Source: Cytophagaceae bacterium
GTDB lineage: Bacteria; Bacteroidota; Bacteroidia; Cytophagales; JAIYAX01
Assembly: GCA_027488815.1 (NCBI GenBank)
Contig: JAIYAX010000008.1
Span: 1-49,915 of the forward strand
Reading direction: 5' to 3'
DNA: 49,915 nucleotides
Part shown: one piece after another, positions 17,058 through 27,229 of the stretch
Layout: each line of letters starts with the position of its first letter
Position numbering within the stretch: the first letter of the stretch is position 1
Translations under genes and position numbers: made by a program
The notes under the pieces: generated by a model
Told to the model about the DNA's origin: nothing
Databases searched by the model: none
What the model saw: only the letters and a program-made list of their open reading frames with translations

Positions 17058-17151
17058 GTTATAGGCTCAAATCTGTTCCCAAATTAGCTAAAAATAGAGA
17101 CAGCCTGAAAGCCGGTGTAAGGAATACCCAAAGATCGAACCTCCAGACTGG

Positions 17152-17967
17152 TTATGGGAATTTGGGGAACTTGGAAAAGTCCGGTTTTCTTTTCTCGAGA
17201 AACGCATTTTTGCCCTCTTTCGCCTCTTCGCTGAGGTAATACAAGAGGGTGGCATTCCCAGCAAGTTCTTGTATGCCAGCCTGGCCATCGAGTTCTGCAT
17301 TGAAGGCACACTTGAGCATACGAAGAGCCAGAGGGCTTTTTTCCAGCATTTTACGGCACCAGTTCAACGTTTCTTCCTCCAGCATTTCCAAAGGCACCAC
17401 TTTGTTCACCAAGCCCATGTCCAGGGCTTCCTGAGCATTGTATTGATCGCAGAGGAACCAGATCTCCCTCGCCTTTTTTTGACCCACAATTCTGGCCAGG
17501 TAGGAAGCTCCGAAGCCTCCGTCAAAGCTACCGACCATTGGGCCTGTCTGCCCGAAGCGTGCATTTTCAGCAGCGATGGTCAGGTCACAAACCACATGTA
17601 AGACATGTCCGCCTCCGATGGCCCAGCCGGCCACCATAGCTACCACAGGCTTGGGAATAGAGCGGATTAGTTTCTGCAAATCGAGCACATTTAGGCGGGG
17701 CACTTCATCACTTCCGACGTACCCACCATGTCCTCTCACACTTTGGTCGCCTCCACTGCAAAAGGCCTGGCCTCCTTCGCCGGTGAGAATGATGACGCCA
17801 ATCTCAGTGCTTTCTCTACAATAATTCATGGCATCAATCATCTCCTTCACGGTGAGGGGTGTAAATGCATTATGAACCCTTGGTCGGTTGATACTGATTT
17901 TTGCGATGCCTTCAAATTGGCTAAACAAGATTTCTTCGTACTCTTTTATGGTTTTCCAGACTGTCAT
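17152..17967 (-). CDS. menB: 1,4-Dihydroxy-2-naphthoyl-CoA synthase MenB
   Basis: MenB closes the second ring of the naphthoquinone head group from o-succinylbenzoyl-CoA. The 271 residues match the family. MenB-specific motifs are [32 protein letters not shown], the bicarbonate-site [17 protein letters not shown] and [18 protein letters not shown]. It starts in an ATGA overlap with the menD stop. It acts in the cytoplasm. Confidence 0.97.
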   Translation of the reverse strand: MTVWKTIKEYEEILFSQFEGIAKISINRPRVHNAFTPLTVKEMIDAMNYCRESTEIGVIILTGEGGQAFCSGGDQSVRGHGGYVGSDEVPRLNVLDLQKLIRSIPKPVVAMVAGWAIGGGHVLHVVCDLTIAAENARFGQTGPMVGSFDGGFGASYLARIVGQKKAREIWFLCDQYNAQEALDMGLVNKVVPLEMLEEETLNWCRKMLEKSPLALRMLKCAFNAELDGQAGIQELAGNATLLYYLSEEAKEGKNAFLEKRKPDFSKFPKFP

Positions 17968-19652
17968 GGACTTGGATTTAGTGATGCTTTGAAATGGGAA
18001 AAGGCTTTCGCTGATTGCTCAGATGAGACAAAAACTTCAAGCAAAGCCATTTGTTTACCGGCGTTTTGTAAATGAGTTATCCCTTTGGCAAGTTCTTGTT
18101 GGTCATGGGCTGCAACGTAGGCCATTCCAAAGGATTGAGCGATAGGTTCAGCCTTAAAGCTTTGTCGGGTGACAAAATAATCTTCAAGTTCAGGTAGCGC
18201 AGCAGCCTCAGGTAACATCCGGAAGATGCCTCCACCTTGATTGTTGATCAAGATGATACGTAAATTGGGTACCGGATAGTCATGCCAAAAGGCGTTTTTG
18301 TCATACAGAAAGGCCATGTCACCGGTAATCAGCCAAACTTGCTCATCAGGGCAGGCCAAAGCCCAGCCCAGAGCAGTAGAGTTTGTTCCATCGATACCGG
18401 AAGTGCCACGATTGGTGATGATCTTAAACTCTTGCTTCAATTGATTACCTAAAAAATTGGCATACCTCACCGGCATACTGTTGGCGAGCACCACTGTGGA
18501 TCCTTTGGGAATCGAATGCCATATCTGATCAGTGATGGAAAACTCATGAAATACCGAATTTTCACTCTTTATAGTGCCCAGGCTTTTGGCAATTCTTTCA
18601 TTTTCAGAACGCCATTTTTGGGTAAAGGCGATTTGCTCTGCTGAGGGACTTGTTTTGGTCATAAGCTCCAGGAAGGAGTGTACTTCAACATCCAAATGGA
18701 TCCGAAGTTTTTGATACACGTCAGCTGCTTCCTTCCCAACATGGATATGGATCAATCCCGGTACTTTACGAAGGAAGAGTTTCAGGTTCTTTGATAGTAC
18801 AAATTCACCGAAACTAACCAGTACCTCAGGCCCAAATTGATCGATAAACTGAGGATCGCCATGCTTACAAAACAAGTCTTGATGCACAATGGCATCTTCA
18901 TGCCAGATTTGGCTTCCCACTTCTGTAATCACAGGATAGCCAAGACGGCTTAACCTCGCAAAAGAGGATCGTTCGGTTTCATCAGCTCTGTTTTGCTGAG
19001 CCACAAGAAACAGCACTTTTTTCGAGCTGAGCAGGGTTTCAGGCAGTTTTTCAAGCTCGATTTTGCCCTGATGTTTTTTGATCATCATTGGCTGAGCGGG
19101 AAAGTCGATTTTCTCCGAAGCAAGAGGATAAAAGGGCTCCCGGAAAGGGATATTCAAATGAACCGGGCCGGGTTTTCTGTCGCAACAAAGGATCAATGCC
19201 TCATTGAACAGCCGTGAGGCATGCCAGATTTGCTCAGGATGAGAAGGAGCAGCGGGAAGGTCAAATGATGCTTTTACATGGCGTCCAAACATACCTGACT
19301 GACGAATTGTTTGACCGTCTTGTTGGTCAACCCACTCCGGTGGACGATCAGCGGTGAGCACCAGTAAAGGAACTCCTGTGTAAAATGCCTCGGCCAGGGC
19401 GGGTAAATAATTCAGCCCTGCTGAGCCTGAGGTGCAAAGCAAGGCTACCGGCGAGTTCTGACTTTTAGCGATCCCCAGGGCGATAAAGGCTGCTGATCGT
19501 TCATCGGAGATCACCCATTTTTTGATCGAAGCAAAACGGGCAAAGGCAACAGTAAGTGGGGCAGGTCTGGACCCTGGCGAAAGAACCACATGCTGGATAC
19601 CATGAGCATGGCAAATGGCTACCCATTCAGCAGCCTGTTGAAGCAGCGTCAA
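17964..19652 (-). CDS. menD: SEPHCHC synthase MenD
   Basis: MenD is the thiamine-diphosphate enzyme that joins 2-oxoglutarate to isochorismate. Motifs include [13 protein letters not shown] near the N-terminus, [23 protein letters not shown] and the thiamine-binding [16 protein letters not shown] with [12 protein letters not shown] place the start at TTG 19652: it overlaps the menF stop as TTGA, matching the ATGA junctions elsewhere in this operon, and gives about 562 residues with the usual short N-terminus. The longer ATG start at 19700 would overlap menF by 52 bases. Confidence 0.93.
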   Translation of the reverse strand: MTLLQQAAEWVAICHAHGIQHVVLSPGSRPAPLTVAFARFASIKKWVISDERSAAFIALGIAKSQNSPVALLCTSGSAGLNYLPALAEAFYTGVPLLVLTADRPPEWVDQQDGQTIRQSGMFGRHVKASFDLPAAPSHPEQIWHASRLFNEALILCCDRKPGPVHLNIPFREPFYPLASEKIDFPAQPMMIKKHQGKIELEKLPETLLSSKKVLFLVAQQNRADETERSSFARLSRLGYPVITEVGSQIWHEDAIVHQDLFCKHGDPQFIDQFGPEVLVSFGEFVLSKNLKLFLRKVPGLIHIHVGKEAADVYQKLRIHLDVEVHSFLELMTKTSPSAEQIAFTQKWRSENERIAKSLGTIKSENSVFHEFSITDQIWHSIPKGSTVVLANSMPVRYANFLGNQLKQEFKIITNRGTSGIDGTNSTALGWALACPDEQVWLITGDMAFLYDKNAFWHDYPVPNLRIILINNQGGGIFRMLPEAAALPELEDYFVTRQSFKAEPIAQSFGMAYVAAHDQQELAKGITHLQNAGKQMALLEVFVSSEQSAKAFSHFKASLNPSP

Positions 19653-20773
19653 GGGAGCAAGGATCGTAATGTATTGAGTTTGTATTCGGTTTCCTGCCAC
19701 TCTTTGTTGACTTCAGAAGCTTCTGTAACTCCACCACCTGCAAACAACTCCCAGCTTCCCGCCTGAACCTGCATGCACCTGAGGTTTACAAAAAGGGCAC
19801 TACGGCCGGCCAGGTTTAGGGGGCCCAGATAGCCGGTATAATACCGTCGGGAATAGCCTTCTTCCCGGAGAAGAAATTCAAGAGCTGTCTGCTGTGGCAT
19901 ACCACATACCGCTGAAGTAGGATGAAGCAATGGAAGCATAACCGACATCAGGTGTTCACGTTGCAAAGCCTGAGTGTCCACTTTATAGGTTGTTTTGAGA
20001 TGAAGCAGATGCCCGGCAGTAACCGTATGGGGTCCATCTTCTTCAAACTCTCGTAGTCTGATGGCTTTAAAACAATTGATGATGTGCCTGCAGACCATTG
20101 CCTGTTCTTCAATCTCTTTGGCGCTCCAAAGGGCCTTTCCTTCCGGCAGATTATCGGTAGCTGGCTGGGTGGCAGCAAGAGCGACCGTTTCAAACTGGCC
20201 GTTTTCTTCCTGTTTCATCAGAAGCTCCGGGCTGGCTGTGATCCAGGTGCCGCAAAGAGGGCTACTGACCAAGGATACAAAGGCTTTGGGGTAACTTGAG
20301 CATAGATTAAAAAACATTTCCGGCAAAGAAGCCATTGGGTTTCTAGGAACCTCAATCACTCTTGAGCTCACAATTTTTTGCGCACCCGTCGATTGAATGA
20401 AGTGCATAGCTTTGTTTACCAGTTGTTCATAGGCCTTTCTGCCACTGTCATAACCAGATTTGATTGCAGATGGACCAGTATAGAATGGGAGAGCAGTTTG
20501 ATCGCCAGAAGGATCATTCTCCTGATCCAAATGTTCACAAGGAATCCAAACCGTGGGAGTAGACAAATCAGGATGGAAAGGAGCCATCAAAAACCCTTTT
20601 TCTTCGGACCTGATCAGTTCTTCAACATTTAGAATGGTTCTGGCATTACCAGAGATATATGTTACCGCTCTTCCCGGTTCACGAAACAGCGCAAAAGAGA
20701 GACCCTTATGCAGCGCATTTTGGATCAATCGTTGATGCCTTCCGGTTTCCTGAGTTCCGGTGGCTGGTTTCAT
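19649..20773 (-). CDS. menF: Isochorismate synthase MenF
   Basis: MenF converts chorismate to isochorismate, the entry step to menaquinone. The 374 residues contain the chorismate-binding domain: AQKIVSSRVIEVP near the middle, a C-terminal LHPTSAVCGMPQQTALEFL and the family motif RRYYTGYLGPLN. Siderophore isochorismate synthases look alike, but the menD and menB neighbours settle the role. The start overlaps the menI stop as ATGA, and the stop overlaps the menD TTG as TTGA. Confidence 0.92.
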   Translation of the reverse strand: MKPATGTQETGRHQRLIQNALHKGLSFALFREPGRAVTYISGNARTILNVEELIRSEEKGFLMAPFHPDLSTPTVWIPCEHLDQENDPSGDQTALPFYTGPSAIKSGYDSGRKAYEQLVNKAMHFIQSTGAQKIVSSRVIEVPRNPMASLPEMFFNLCSSYPKAFVSLVSSPLCGTWITASPELLMKQEENGQFETVALAATQPATDNLPEGKALWSAKEIEEQAMVCRHIINCFKAIRLREFEEDGPHTVTAGHLLHLKTTYKVDTQALQREHLMSVMLPLLHPTSAVCGMPQQTALEFLLREEGYSRRYYTGYLGPLNLAGRSALFVNLRCMQVQAGSWELFAGGGVTEASEVNKEWQETEYKLNTLRSLLP

Positions 20774-21192
20774 TTATCGAGTATCATGAGGGTGATTCTG
20801 CTGATGCAGACCAATTCAAGAGCTTCATTACGAATATCAATCTGCCAAAGCTGGGTTTTTCTGCCTATATGAATTGGGAATGCTTTGCCGGTTACAAAAC
20901 CTTCCCGGGCACTTTTTATATGGTTTGCGTTTATTTCCAGACCTACACAATGCTGTTTGCTCATGTCCAAAGTTCCATAGGCAGCCACACTACCAAGTGT
21001 TTCGGCCAGGGCAACCGAAGCTCCTCCATGTAACAATCCCAATGGTTGGCGGGTTCGGTGATCCACCGGCATTTTTGCTGAAATAAAGTCTGGGCCCACC
21101 TCTATAAACTCGATACCCAATTGCTCAGCAAGGGTACCATTGTTCATATTGTTTAAACTTTCGGTTGTGTAGCGGGGGTCAAACAGGCTCAA
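20770..21192 (-). CDS. menI: Hotdog thioesterase, probable DHNA-CoA thioesterase MenI
   Basis: A 140-residue single hotdog domain of the PaaI/YdiI type. It has the family motif HRTRQPLGLLHGGASVALAET, with the catalytic acid in ALAET, and the following AANH-like strand INANHIKSAREG. As the first gene of the menFDB operon it is most likely the thioesterase that releases 1,4-dihydroxy-2-naphthoate from its CoA form; the specificity is inferred from context. The start is TTG 21192, giving the usual N-terminal helix; an internal ATG at 21147 is an alternative. It is divergent from the histidine phosphatase, with 32 bases between starts. Confidence 0.82.
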   Translation of the reverse strand: MSLFDPRYTTESLNNMNNGTLAEQLGIEFIEVGPDFISAKMPVDHRTRQPLGLLHGGASVALAETLGSVAAYGTLDMSKQHCVGLEINANHIKSAREGFVTGKAFPIHIGRKTQLWQIDIRNEALELVCISRITLMILDK

Positions 21193-21224
21193 AGGCGTAT
21201 TTTTGACCGAAAATTAAAGACAAA

Positions 21225-21863
21225 TTGAAGAGTAAAAAAATATACCTCATCCGGCATGGAGAGACCGAGTACAATCGAAAGGGCATCGTTCAAGGCTCCG
21301 GTGTGGATATTGGACTTAACGAACGTGGGAGATCACAAGCGCAGGCTTTTTATGAAGCCTATAGGCATATTCCCTTTGACAAAGCCTACAGCTCTAATCT
21401 GCTTCGAGCAAAAGAGAGTTTGGATCCTTTTAAAAAGTCTGGTCTGGAGCTGGCTTCCTTTGCGGGTTTGAACGAAATCAATTGGGGAAATAAGGAGGGG
21501 CAGGAGATTGACATGACTGAAAATACCTACTACCTGCACATGCTTAAAAGCTGGCGTGAAGGTCAGACAGATATTAAGATCGAGGGAGGGGAAAGCCCGG
21601 ATGAAGTGCAGCGAAGATTAAAACCTGCGATCACAGAAATACTGGAAGATCAAAGCACCTCAACTATCCTCATTTGTATGCATGGCCGCTCGATGCGCAT
21701 TTTGCTTGCAACCCTGTTGAATTACCCCTTGAGGTATATGGATTTGTTTGCTCATGAAAATTTATGTCTTTACACCCTCTATGCCACAGGACAGCTTTGC
21801 AGAATTGAGGACTACTGCTCGACCAAACACTTGCCGGATGCGCTTCGCAGACATTTTCGATAA
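21225..21863 (+). CDS. Histidine phosphatase family protein
   Basis: A 212-residue phosphoglycerate-mutase-like phosphatase. The catalytic motif LIRHGETEYNRKG near the N-terminus carries the phosphorylated His. GLNEINWGNKEGQE provides the usual Glu region, and MHGRSMRILLA the second His. The substrate is unknown; members range from sugar phosphatases to alpha-ribazole phosphatase. The start is TTG 21225, the only start before the first beta strand. The 3' end overlaps the start of the next gene by 26 bases. Confidence 0.87.
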   Translation: MKSKKIYLIRHGETEYNRKGIVQGSGVDIGLNERGRSQAQAFYEAYRHIPFDKAYSSNLLRAKESLDPFKKSGLELASFAGLNEINWGNKEGQEIDMTENTYYLHMLKSWREGQTDIKIEGGESPDEVQRRLKPAITEILEDQSTSTILICMHGRSMRILLATLLNYPLRYMDLFAHENLCLYTLYATGQLCRIEDYCSTKHLPDALRRHFR

Positions 21864-23994
21864 GGTTTTTAGGTTAGGGCATTTCCTGGTGTTGCCAATG
21901 CTTCTTTCGGGTTATGTGTTGGCACAAGATCAACCCATTGTTTCGCTCAGCATCTTAAACAACGATACGGCATCGGTCTTTTATCCGGGACAACTGGAAA
22001 TCATCAATGGTCAGAAAGTGCTACCTGTGGAAGTTCAGGAACTGAATGAACAAATCAGGCTCATCATTAAACTACAGGAAGATGATCAATGGGAATCGGT
22101 AAGGATCGTGGATGATCCTGCTTTTCAGGTAATCAGCCAGCCCCTGTTCACCGATGACCATTATACTGCCCTGATCCGGCTCAGCGACCCGGTGAGTTAT
22201 AGTTTTGTCTCCATGCGTTTTGATGTTTCCATCAATGACAGCATCAAGATCAGGCAAACCATCCCATTGTTTTTTCATCTAAGCCCTGTCATCGTATACG
22301 AAAGGGAAGCAGTGGAACTCTACCAGGAAGAGGAGCGGACTATTGAGCTCTACACCCCCATTCCCTACAGTATAAAAGTGGATGGACGATGGAATACCAC
22401 CAAGGACTATGATTACAGGCTTACTTATGGACTTAATGCATTGATTTTACAAATCAAGGGGCATAGCTTGGGTACTAAAACGCTAAGGCTCAACCTTAAA
22501 ACCAATGCACCTATGCTTCTTGGAAAGCAAAATTTGAGCTACGATCTCCCTCCGATAGAAGTGCAAATGCTGGTGAAGCCCAATCGTCTGGAGTTTTTGA
22601 ATGTGGACCAAAGCTCGGTTTATTTCAACAATGACTACAAGTATTCTCAAGAGTTGCTCATTGACAACAGCAGGAACATTGGCCTTCAAAGAACCTACCG
22701 GATTGAAGATGCCCAAGAGGGTGGGGGAAACCTCATTGCAGAGTTATTTACGGTATCTCCGGTGGCAAATGGGAAGGTGCTTTGCAAGCTGAGAACTTTT
22801 GCTTTGCATAAAATGGGTGAAGGATATCTGTACCTGAAGGAGAACGACCGCACCCGATTTATAACCAACTTCAACATCATTGAAAAGCCCAGAATTGATC
22901 GGCTGCAAATTTTACCTGAGGGTGCTGACTGGACCAATAGCCTGGTGGTATACCCGGGGCAGCGATTTGAAGCTAAATTAGAAGGAAAGGGTTTTGATGA
23001 AAGTGCGATCACTTTTGACGGAGTGACAGGGCTACGGTATGATAGCCTTAAGTCGACTGCTGAGGTAGCCTACTATACCATGACGGTTCCGACAACAGCA
23101 AGCAAAAAGAACATTGAACTGTTTCTGAACCGTAAGCCTTCCGGGCATTACCTGAGCGTACGTGAGTATCAAAAGCCATCTGACTTTGATTTTGTTTATA
23201 TCAACTATGGTGATGGCTACACAGCGCTGAATAACCAGCGATTTGATAAACCAGTATTTTATGAAAGCAGCATTCAGGAGATCAACCTGGTATTTGATGC
23301 CCAGAAAGTAGATAAAGGAGACCGGTTTTACGGAAAGCAGTATCTGAAAATGGAAATACGATTGATCAATAGTCGCAATGCTTTGCTGGATATTGTAAAC
23401 CTGAACAATATCGTGGTATGCCCAGACGAAAATAGCTTACGGGGCAATTACTACAGCCGGAATGATTGCCGATCGGCTAGTCTCGCATTAAATGAATACT
23501 TACGCCAAAAAACCTTTGATCTGGAGCCCTTTTCGCAGATTTTGATCACCCTATCTCATGATGAAAGCCGGTATGGAGGCCATTCCGGTTATACCCGTAA
23601 AGTGAGTTTGGTGCTTAAAAGAAAACTCAATTTTGATATTCAATTTTCCTTTCCTGCCGGTTTGTATCTGTTGCAGTTTATCCCCAATGATAATGAGGTG
23701 ATTGATCGACTTACCGGTGTGAGCACAACAGTCTTGGCCCAGTTAAATTTTTATGACCCCAACCGAATAGGCCGTTTGAAACCCTACTCTGTGGGTGTGG
23801 GATTTCTTGGTCTTAATGCTTTGAATTTTAATAATGAGGCACAAAGAGATATTGGAGTGGTCATTTTAGGTTCATTGGTACCCATTCGAAGAGACATCAG
23901 GTTTTTTGTCCCATTGTACCTGGGTGGTGGCTATCTGATTGATGCGGAGCGTTTCTTTCTGGTCTTTGGGCCGGGTGTGCAGTTTAGGTTTTAG
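21838..23994 (+). CDS. Large exported protein of unknown function, likely envelope
   Basis: About 718 residues from ATG 21838, chosen because a signal peptide (VLPMLLSGYVLAQDQ) follows and the longer frame lies inside the phosphatase gene. The protein is beta-rich with many Tyr, Asn and Asp residues. From about residue 630 onward (for example FPAGLYLLQFI, PYSVGVGFLGL, FFVPLYLGGGYL) it looks like alternating strands of an outer-membrane barrel, ending GVQFRF with a terminal Phe. I do not recognise the middle repeats. A surface or outer-membrane location is inferred. Confidence 0.75.
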   Translation: MRFADIFDKVFRLGHFLVLPMLLSGYVLAQDQPIVSLSILNNDTASVFYPGQLEIINGQKVLPVEVQELNEQIRLIIKLQEDDQWESVRIVDDPAFQVISQPLFTDDHYTALIRLSDPVSYSFVSMRFDVSINDSIKIRQTIPLFFHLSPVIVYEREAVELYQEEERTIELYTPIPYSIKVDGRWNTTKDYDYRLTYGLNALILQIKGHSLGTKTLRLNLKTNAPMLLGKQNLSYDLPPIEVQMLVKPNRLEFLNVDQSSVYFNNDYKYSQELLIDNSRNIGLQRTYRIEDAQEGGGNLIAELFTVSPVANGKVLCKLRTFALHKMGEGYLYLKENDRTRFITNFNIIEKPRIDRLQILPEGADWTNSLVVYPGQRFEAKLEGKGFDESAITFDGVTGLRYDSLKSTAEVAYYTMTVPTTASKKNIELFLNRKPSGHYLSVREYQKPSDFDFVYINYGDGYTALNNQRFDKPVFYESSIQEINLVFDAQKVDKGDRFYGKQYLKMEIRLINSRNALLDIVNLNNIVVCPDENSLRGNYYSRNDCRSASLALNEYLRQKTFDLEPFSQILITLSHDESRYGGHSGYTRKVSLVLKRKLNFDIQFSFPAGLYLLQFIPNDNEVIDRLTGVSTTVLAQLNFYDPNRIGRLKPYSVGVGFLGLNALNFNNEAQRDIGVVILGSLVPIRRDIRFFVPLYLGGGYLIDAERFFLVFGPGVQFRF

Positions 23995-24094
23995 CACATT
24001 TCCCCCTTACTGATTTTGTGCTTTATCACATGTAATCTCCATTGGGAGCATATGAACAACTGAATTCAACTTCATTAACCAGTTCAAACAAGAT

Positions 24095-24132
24095 AAAAAA
24101 GCTACCTGCGCATGTTGCATCAATGTGCAGGT
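24095..24132 (-). terminator. Rho-independent terminator of the minus-strand operon
   Basis: Read on the minus strand, ACCTGCACAT and ATGCGCAGGT form a 10-bp stem with one wobble pair and a 9-base loop (24132-24104), followed after AGC by six T (24100-24095). It lies 85 bp downstream of the DUF2807 gene stop at 24218 and would end transcription of that gene and anything upstream. Confidence 0.75.
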
Positions 24133-24217
24133 GAGCTGGATGATATCATCAGGGAAATGAATGGAATACTCGTTGAAGCCAGAATTTACGAGTAAGAATC
24201 CATCGAAAAGAGCAGAC

Positions 24218-24940
24218 TTAGTCCTTTGGGACCTTATTCAGCTTTTTAATTTTACCAGAGCCGCTGGTTTTGATATCGAGTGTTGCTGGGTCACCTACAT
24301 AAAGGATATCGCCTGAGCCACTTACACGGCCATTTAGCAACTTTGATGGCCTGGTTTCAATTGTTCCGGAGCCACTTACGCTGGCTGTCACCGTTTCAGC
24401 CGCTAACTCAAATGCCTCCACTTCACCTGATCCACTTACATTGACCAGGAGGCTTTCGGTTTTGCCTTTAAGCTCTATTTCAGCACTGCCGGAAACAGAG
24501 GCTTTCACATCTTTACAGATCACATCCAGCTCTATTTCACCTGAGCCTGAGGCGCTGATATCGAGTTTGTCGGAGTTGAGGGGTTCTTCGTTGCTGATTT
24601 CACTTGAGCCGGAACTGCTAAGGGAATTAAGTTCCTTGTACCAAACAGTGATGGTGATGCCTTTTTTGCCGGATGACCAGTCTTTTCCATCTGTTTTTTC
24701 TCTGATGCTGAGTTGATCTCCGTTTACTTCGGTGATCACACGGTTCACCTGCTCCTCAGGCCCGATCATTTCAACTTTCTCTTCGGACGATTTTTTCAAC
24801 AGGATCGTATAGTTGCCTGATGTTTTAAGACCTGTAAATGATCCTATTTTCCTTGTTTCTGTTTTAAGTGCCTGGGCTTCGGCTTGAAAGCTGAGGCCCG
24901 CTGTGAAAAGGGCTGCAATTGCAAAAAGGGAGGTTTTCAT
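24218..24940 (-). CDS. Head-GIN domain (DUF2807) secreted protein
   Basis: About 240 residues from ATG 24940, chosen because the signal peptide (LFAIAALFTAGLSFQAEAQA) starts there. The mature part is a right-handed beta structure built from repeated GSG-containing turns (SGSGEIELD, SGSAEIELKG, SGSGEVEAF, SGSGTIETR), the DUF2807 or putative auto-transporter adhesin head pattern. It should be periplasmic or surface exposed; its ligand is unknown. It ends the minus-strand cluster, with a terminator at 24095-24132, and lies 57 bases after the TPR gene. Confidence 0.88.
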   Translation of the reverse strand: MKTSLFAIAALFTAGLSFQAEAQALKTETRKIGSFTGLKTSGNYTILLKKSSEEKVEMIGPEEQVNRVITEVNGDQLSIREKTDGKDWSSGKKGITITVWYKELNSLSSSGSSEISNEEPLNSDKLDISASGSGEIELDVICKDVKASVSGSAEIELKGKTESLLVNVSGSGEVEAFELAAETVTASVSGSGTIETRPSKLLNGRVSGSGDILYVGDPATLDIKTSGSGKIKKLNKVPKD

Positions 24941-24997
24941 GTTCAGTTTTTGTCCAAAGATGGGTTTTGAAACCAAGGGTTGCATCAAATGTCGAGA

Positions 24998-26482
24998 TTA
25001 ATTCTGAAGTAGTCGTTTCTTCAACTTATCAGCCCTCTTCAATATGCTCTTTTGATATGGGTAATGTTTAAATTTACGGAGAGCCTTGAGCTGCTCAAAG
25101 GCTTCTTTGTTTTTTCCCTCTGATGCATACAGTTGTGCAGCAAGCAGGCATGAATTGGGGCCCTGATACAGGTTTTTTCTTGGACATTTTTGAATTGCTT
25201 GCAAATAGCTTGTAAGTGCCAGAGTGTAATGTCCTTTTTGCTCTTGCAGCCTTCCATGTCGATAAGCCCATTCCAGCTGGTCAAAAGGGGAGAGGGTTTC
25301 TTGTGGGGTGGCTTCTAAAAGTTGAAGCGCCTGTTCCAGATAGCCTCCATCTATTAAATACCTGGCTTTGAGGAGCGGGAGTGAATTGATGCTACGGGTG
25401 GCAAGGCTGTAGGCAGCATATCGGTCAGCATCTGTATGGGTATAACCGATACTGGATGCCATCTCCCACTGCTTTTCCTGATCGATTTCGTTGCCTTTAG
25501 CCCAGGCACAAAGCCCGGATTTAAAATGGGCATCTTTTGATAAATCAGCAGTAGGGCAAAATCTCAGAAACAGCTGGTAATGATCGTAGGCCTTATTCCA
25601 TTGATTTGATCTCAACAAAAGCTCCGCCTGGAGGTAGTGAAGCAAGGGGATAGTACTTCTGACCCGATCGTCAGCCTGCTCGATGATGCGCAGGGCAGTG
25701 GAGTCTCGGTGCTCCCTCATGGCTTGCCTCACCAGCATGAGCAAGCTGAGTGGATTTTCATCCAGATCGATGAAAAGCTGTTTTTCCTCTTGCTTTAACG
25801 GTGTTTTTTCTTTTTCAAGCACATCCTCGAGCAGCTTTGAAAGCAATACAGACTCAGTAAAAAAGACATCATTTGCAGGGATGGATTTGAGCAAGGCCAT
25901 GCCTTTAGCATAGTCACCCTTCATACCCAGAAAGGAAGCCAGTCCGGCATAGTCTTCAGGAATGGCTGATTGTAAGACCTCAAGTGTTCCCTTCATTTTG
26001 ATGTTTCCTGAAAAATTCGGGTAATTTTTAAATGCAGATTTGTTCAATGCAATGGCTTCACGAAAGGTCCAAAAAGCTGACCAATATTGGTGATAGCGGG
26101 CTTCAAGGAGCATTTTTTGCATCCGGTTTTCTGCAAGCGCATAGCTTTTCCATGGCTCTGCTGAAGATTGCTTTTTAACTTGACGGTACGCATTATCCAG
26201 GAAGTCAAGGGCCAGGTGTAAGCCATCACGGTCTTCGAAAAAAAGAAGGGAAAGTGAAAGACGGTAGCCGTTAATCCAATAATTGAATACGGGGTGTTCT
26301 GACTTGCTTAGCGAAACAGGGGCCTTGTAGGATTGTTGCAACTTAAGGGCCTTTTGGTATTCCTGAAAGCTGCTGTAGCTTAGCTCAAGGTTGGCCTGAG
26401 CAGAAAGGGATAATCCCACACATAAAAAAAGGAAGATCAAAACGATCCTCCTTCTGTATTTCGTTGAAGAGCCGAAGCCCAT
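24998..26482 (-). CDS. Exported TPR-repeat protein
   Basis: A 494-residue protein with an N-terminal signal peptide (RRRIVLIFLFLCVGLSLSAQA). The rest is predicted helical with TPR-like pairs, including LLRSNQWNKAYDHYQLFLRF, GGYLEQALQLLEATPQ and GHYTLALTSYLQAIQKCP. Its start overlaps the stop of the zinc-ribbon gene (TAATG). It is presumably a periplasmic scaffold or partner-binding protein; I cannot name a function. There is no LPXTG or T9SS sorting signal. Confidence 0.8.
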   Translation of the reverse strand: MGFGSSTKYRRRIVLIFLFLCVGLSLSAQANLELSYSSFQEYQKALKLQQSYKAPVSLSKSEHPVFNYWINGYRLSLSLLFFEDRDGLHLALDFLDNAYRQVKKQSSAEPWKSYALAENRMQKMLLEARYHQYWSAFWTFREAIALNKSAFKNYPNFSGNIKMKGTLEVLQSAIPEDYAGLASFLGMKGDYAKGMALLKSIPANDVFFTESVLLSKLLEDVLEKEKTPLKQEEKQLFIDLDENPLSLLMLVRQAMREHRDSTALRIIEQADDRVRSTIPLLHYLQAELLLRSNQWNKAYDHYQLFLRFCPTADLSKDAHFKSGLCAWAKGNEIDQEKQWEMASSIGYTHTDADRYAAYSLATRSINSLPLLKARYLIDGGYLEQALQLLEATPQETLSPFDQLEWAYRHGRLQEQKGHYTLALTSYLQAIQKCPRKNLYQGPNSCLLAAQLYASEGKNKEAFEQLKALRKFKHYPYQKSILKRADKLKKRLLQN

Positions 26483-27228
26483 TACTTCATTTTTACTTCA
26501 ACTTCTTTATCTTCTACATCAGCCAGAATGCGTCCGCAGTGTTCACAAACGATGATTTTCTTCTTCTCACGAATATCTGCCTGACGCTGAGGAGGTACAG
26601 TATTGAAGCATCCTCCACAGGCATCTCTTTTCACTTTCACCACGGCGAGACCGTTTACCGCATTTTTACGCACTCTCTCATAAGAATGGTAAAGGCGATC
26701 ATCCAAGTTCTTTACAGCTTTCTCACGCTCTTTCTGGATTTTGCTCTCTTCTTCTTCACCCTCAGAAACAATGCTTTCCAACTCAGACTTTTTATTCAGA
26801 AGGTCTTTTTGACGCTCATCTCGGGTATTCTGAGTGGCTTTAATCTCTTCGTTTTTCTTTTCAATTCTGGCCTTTGATTCTTTGATTTTCTTTTCAGAAA
26901 TCTGAATGTCCAGCTCCTGAAGTTCTATTTCTTTCGAAATGGCGTCAAACTCACGGTTGTTACGCACGTTCATTTGCTGCTCTTTGTACTTCCCAATCAG
27001 TTTTTCAGCATCCTTTATTTTGAGTTTGAAGGAGTCAATATCTGAGTCTGTTGCTTTGTTTTCTTCTTTGAACCTTGAGATACGAGTTTCATACCCCGCA
27101 ATTTCATCTTCAAGGTCCCGTACTTCCTCAGGCAAATCTCCCCTTACCTTGCGTATTTCATTGAGCTTGGTGTCGAGTATTTGTAGTTTCAGCAGTGCTT
27201 CCAGTTTTTGTGATACTGTACTTTCCAT
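26482..27228 (-). CDS. Coiled-coil protein with C4-type zinc ribbon
   Basis: A 248-residue cytoplasmic protein. Residues ~5-180 are a long charged coiled coil (Glu/Lys heptads). The C-terminal part has a zinc ribbon with CGGC at about 201-204 and CEHC about 22 residues further. This layout matches the zinc-ribbon family known from Helicobacter HP0958 and Chlamydia CT398. Members have been tied to secretion, sigma-factor and RNA partner proteins; the exact role here is unknown. It is one base after the NIF3-like gene, a pairing common in bacteria. Confidence 0.88.
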   Translation of the reverse strand: MESTVSQKLEALLKLQILDTKLNEIRKVRGDLPEEVRDLEDEIAGYETRISRFKEENKATDSDIDSFKLKIKDAEKLIGKYKEQQMNVRNNREFDAISKEIELQELDIQISEKKIKESKARIEKKNEEIKATQNTRDERQKDLLNKKSELESIVSEGEEEESKIQKEREKAVKNLDDRLYHSYERVRKNAVNGLAVVKVKRDACGGCFNTVPPQRQADIREKKKIIVCEHCGRILADVEDKEVEVKMK

Positions 27229-27229
27229 T

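Noticed and set aside
19653-19700. menD start at ATG 19700
   Set aside because: It would need a 52-base overlap with menF; TTG 19652 gives a TTGA junction like the others and the usual N-terminus.
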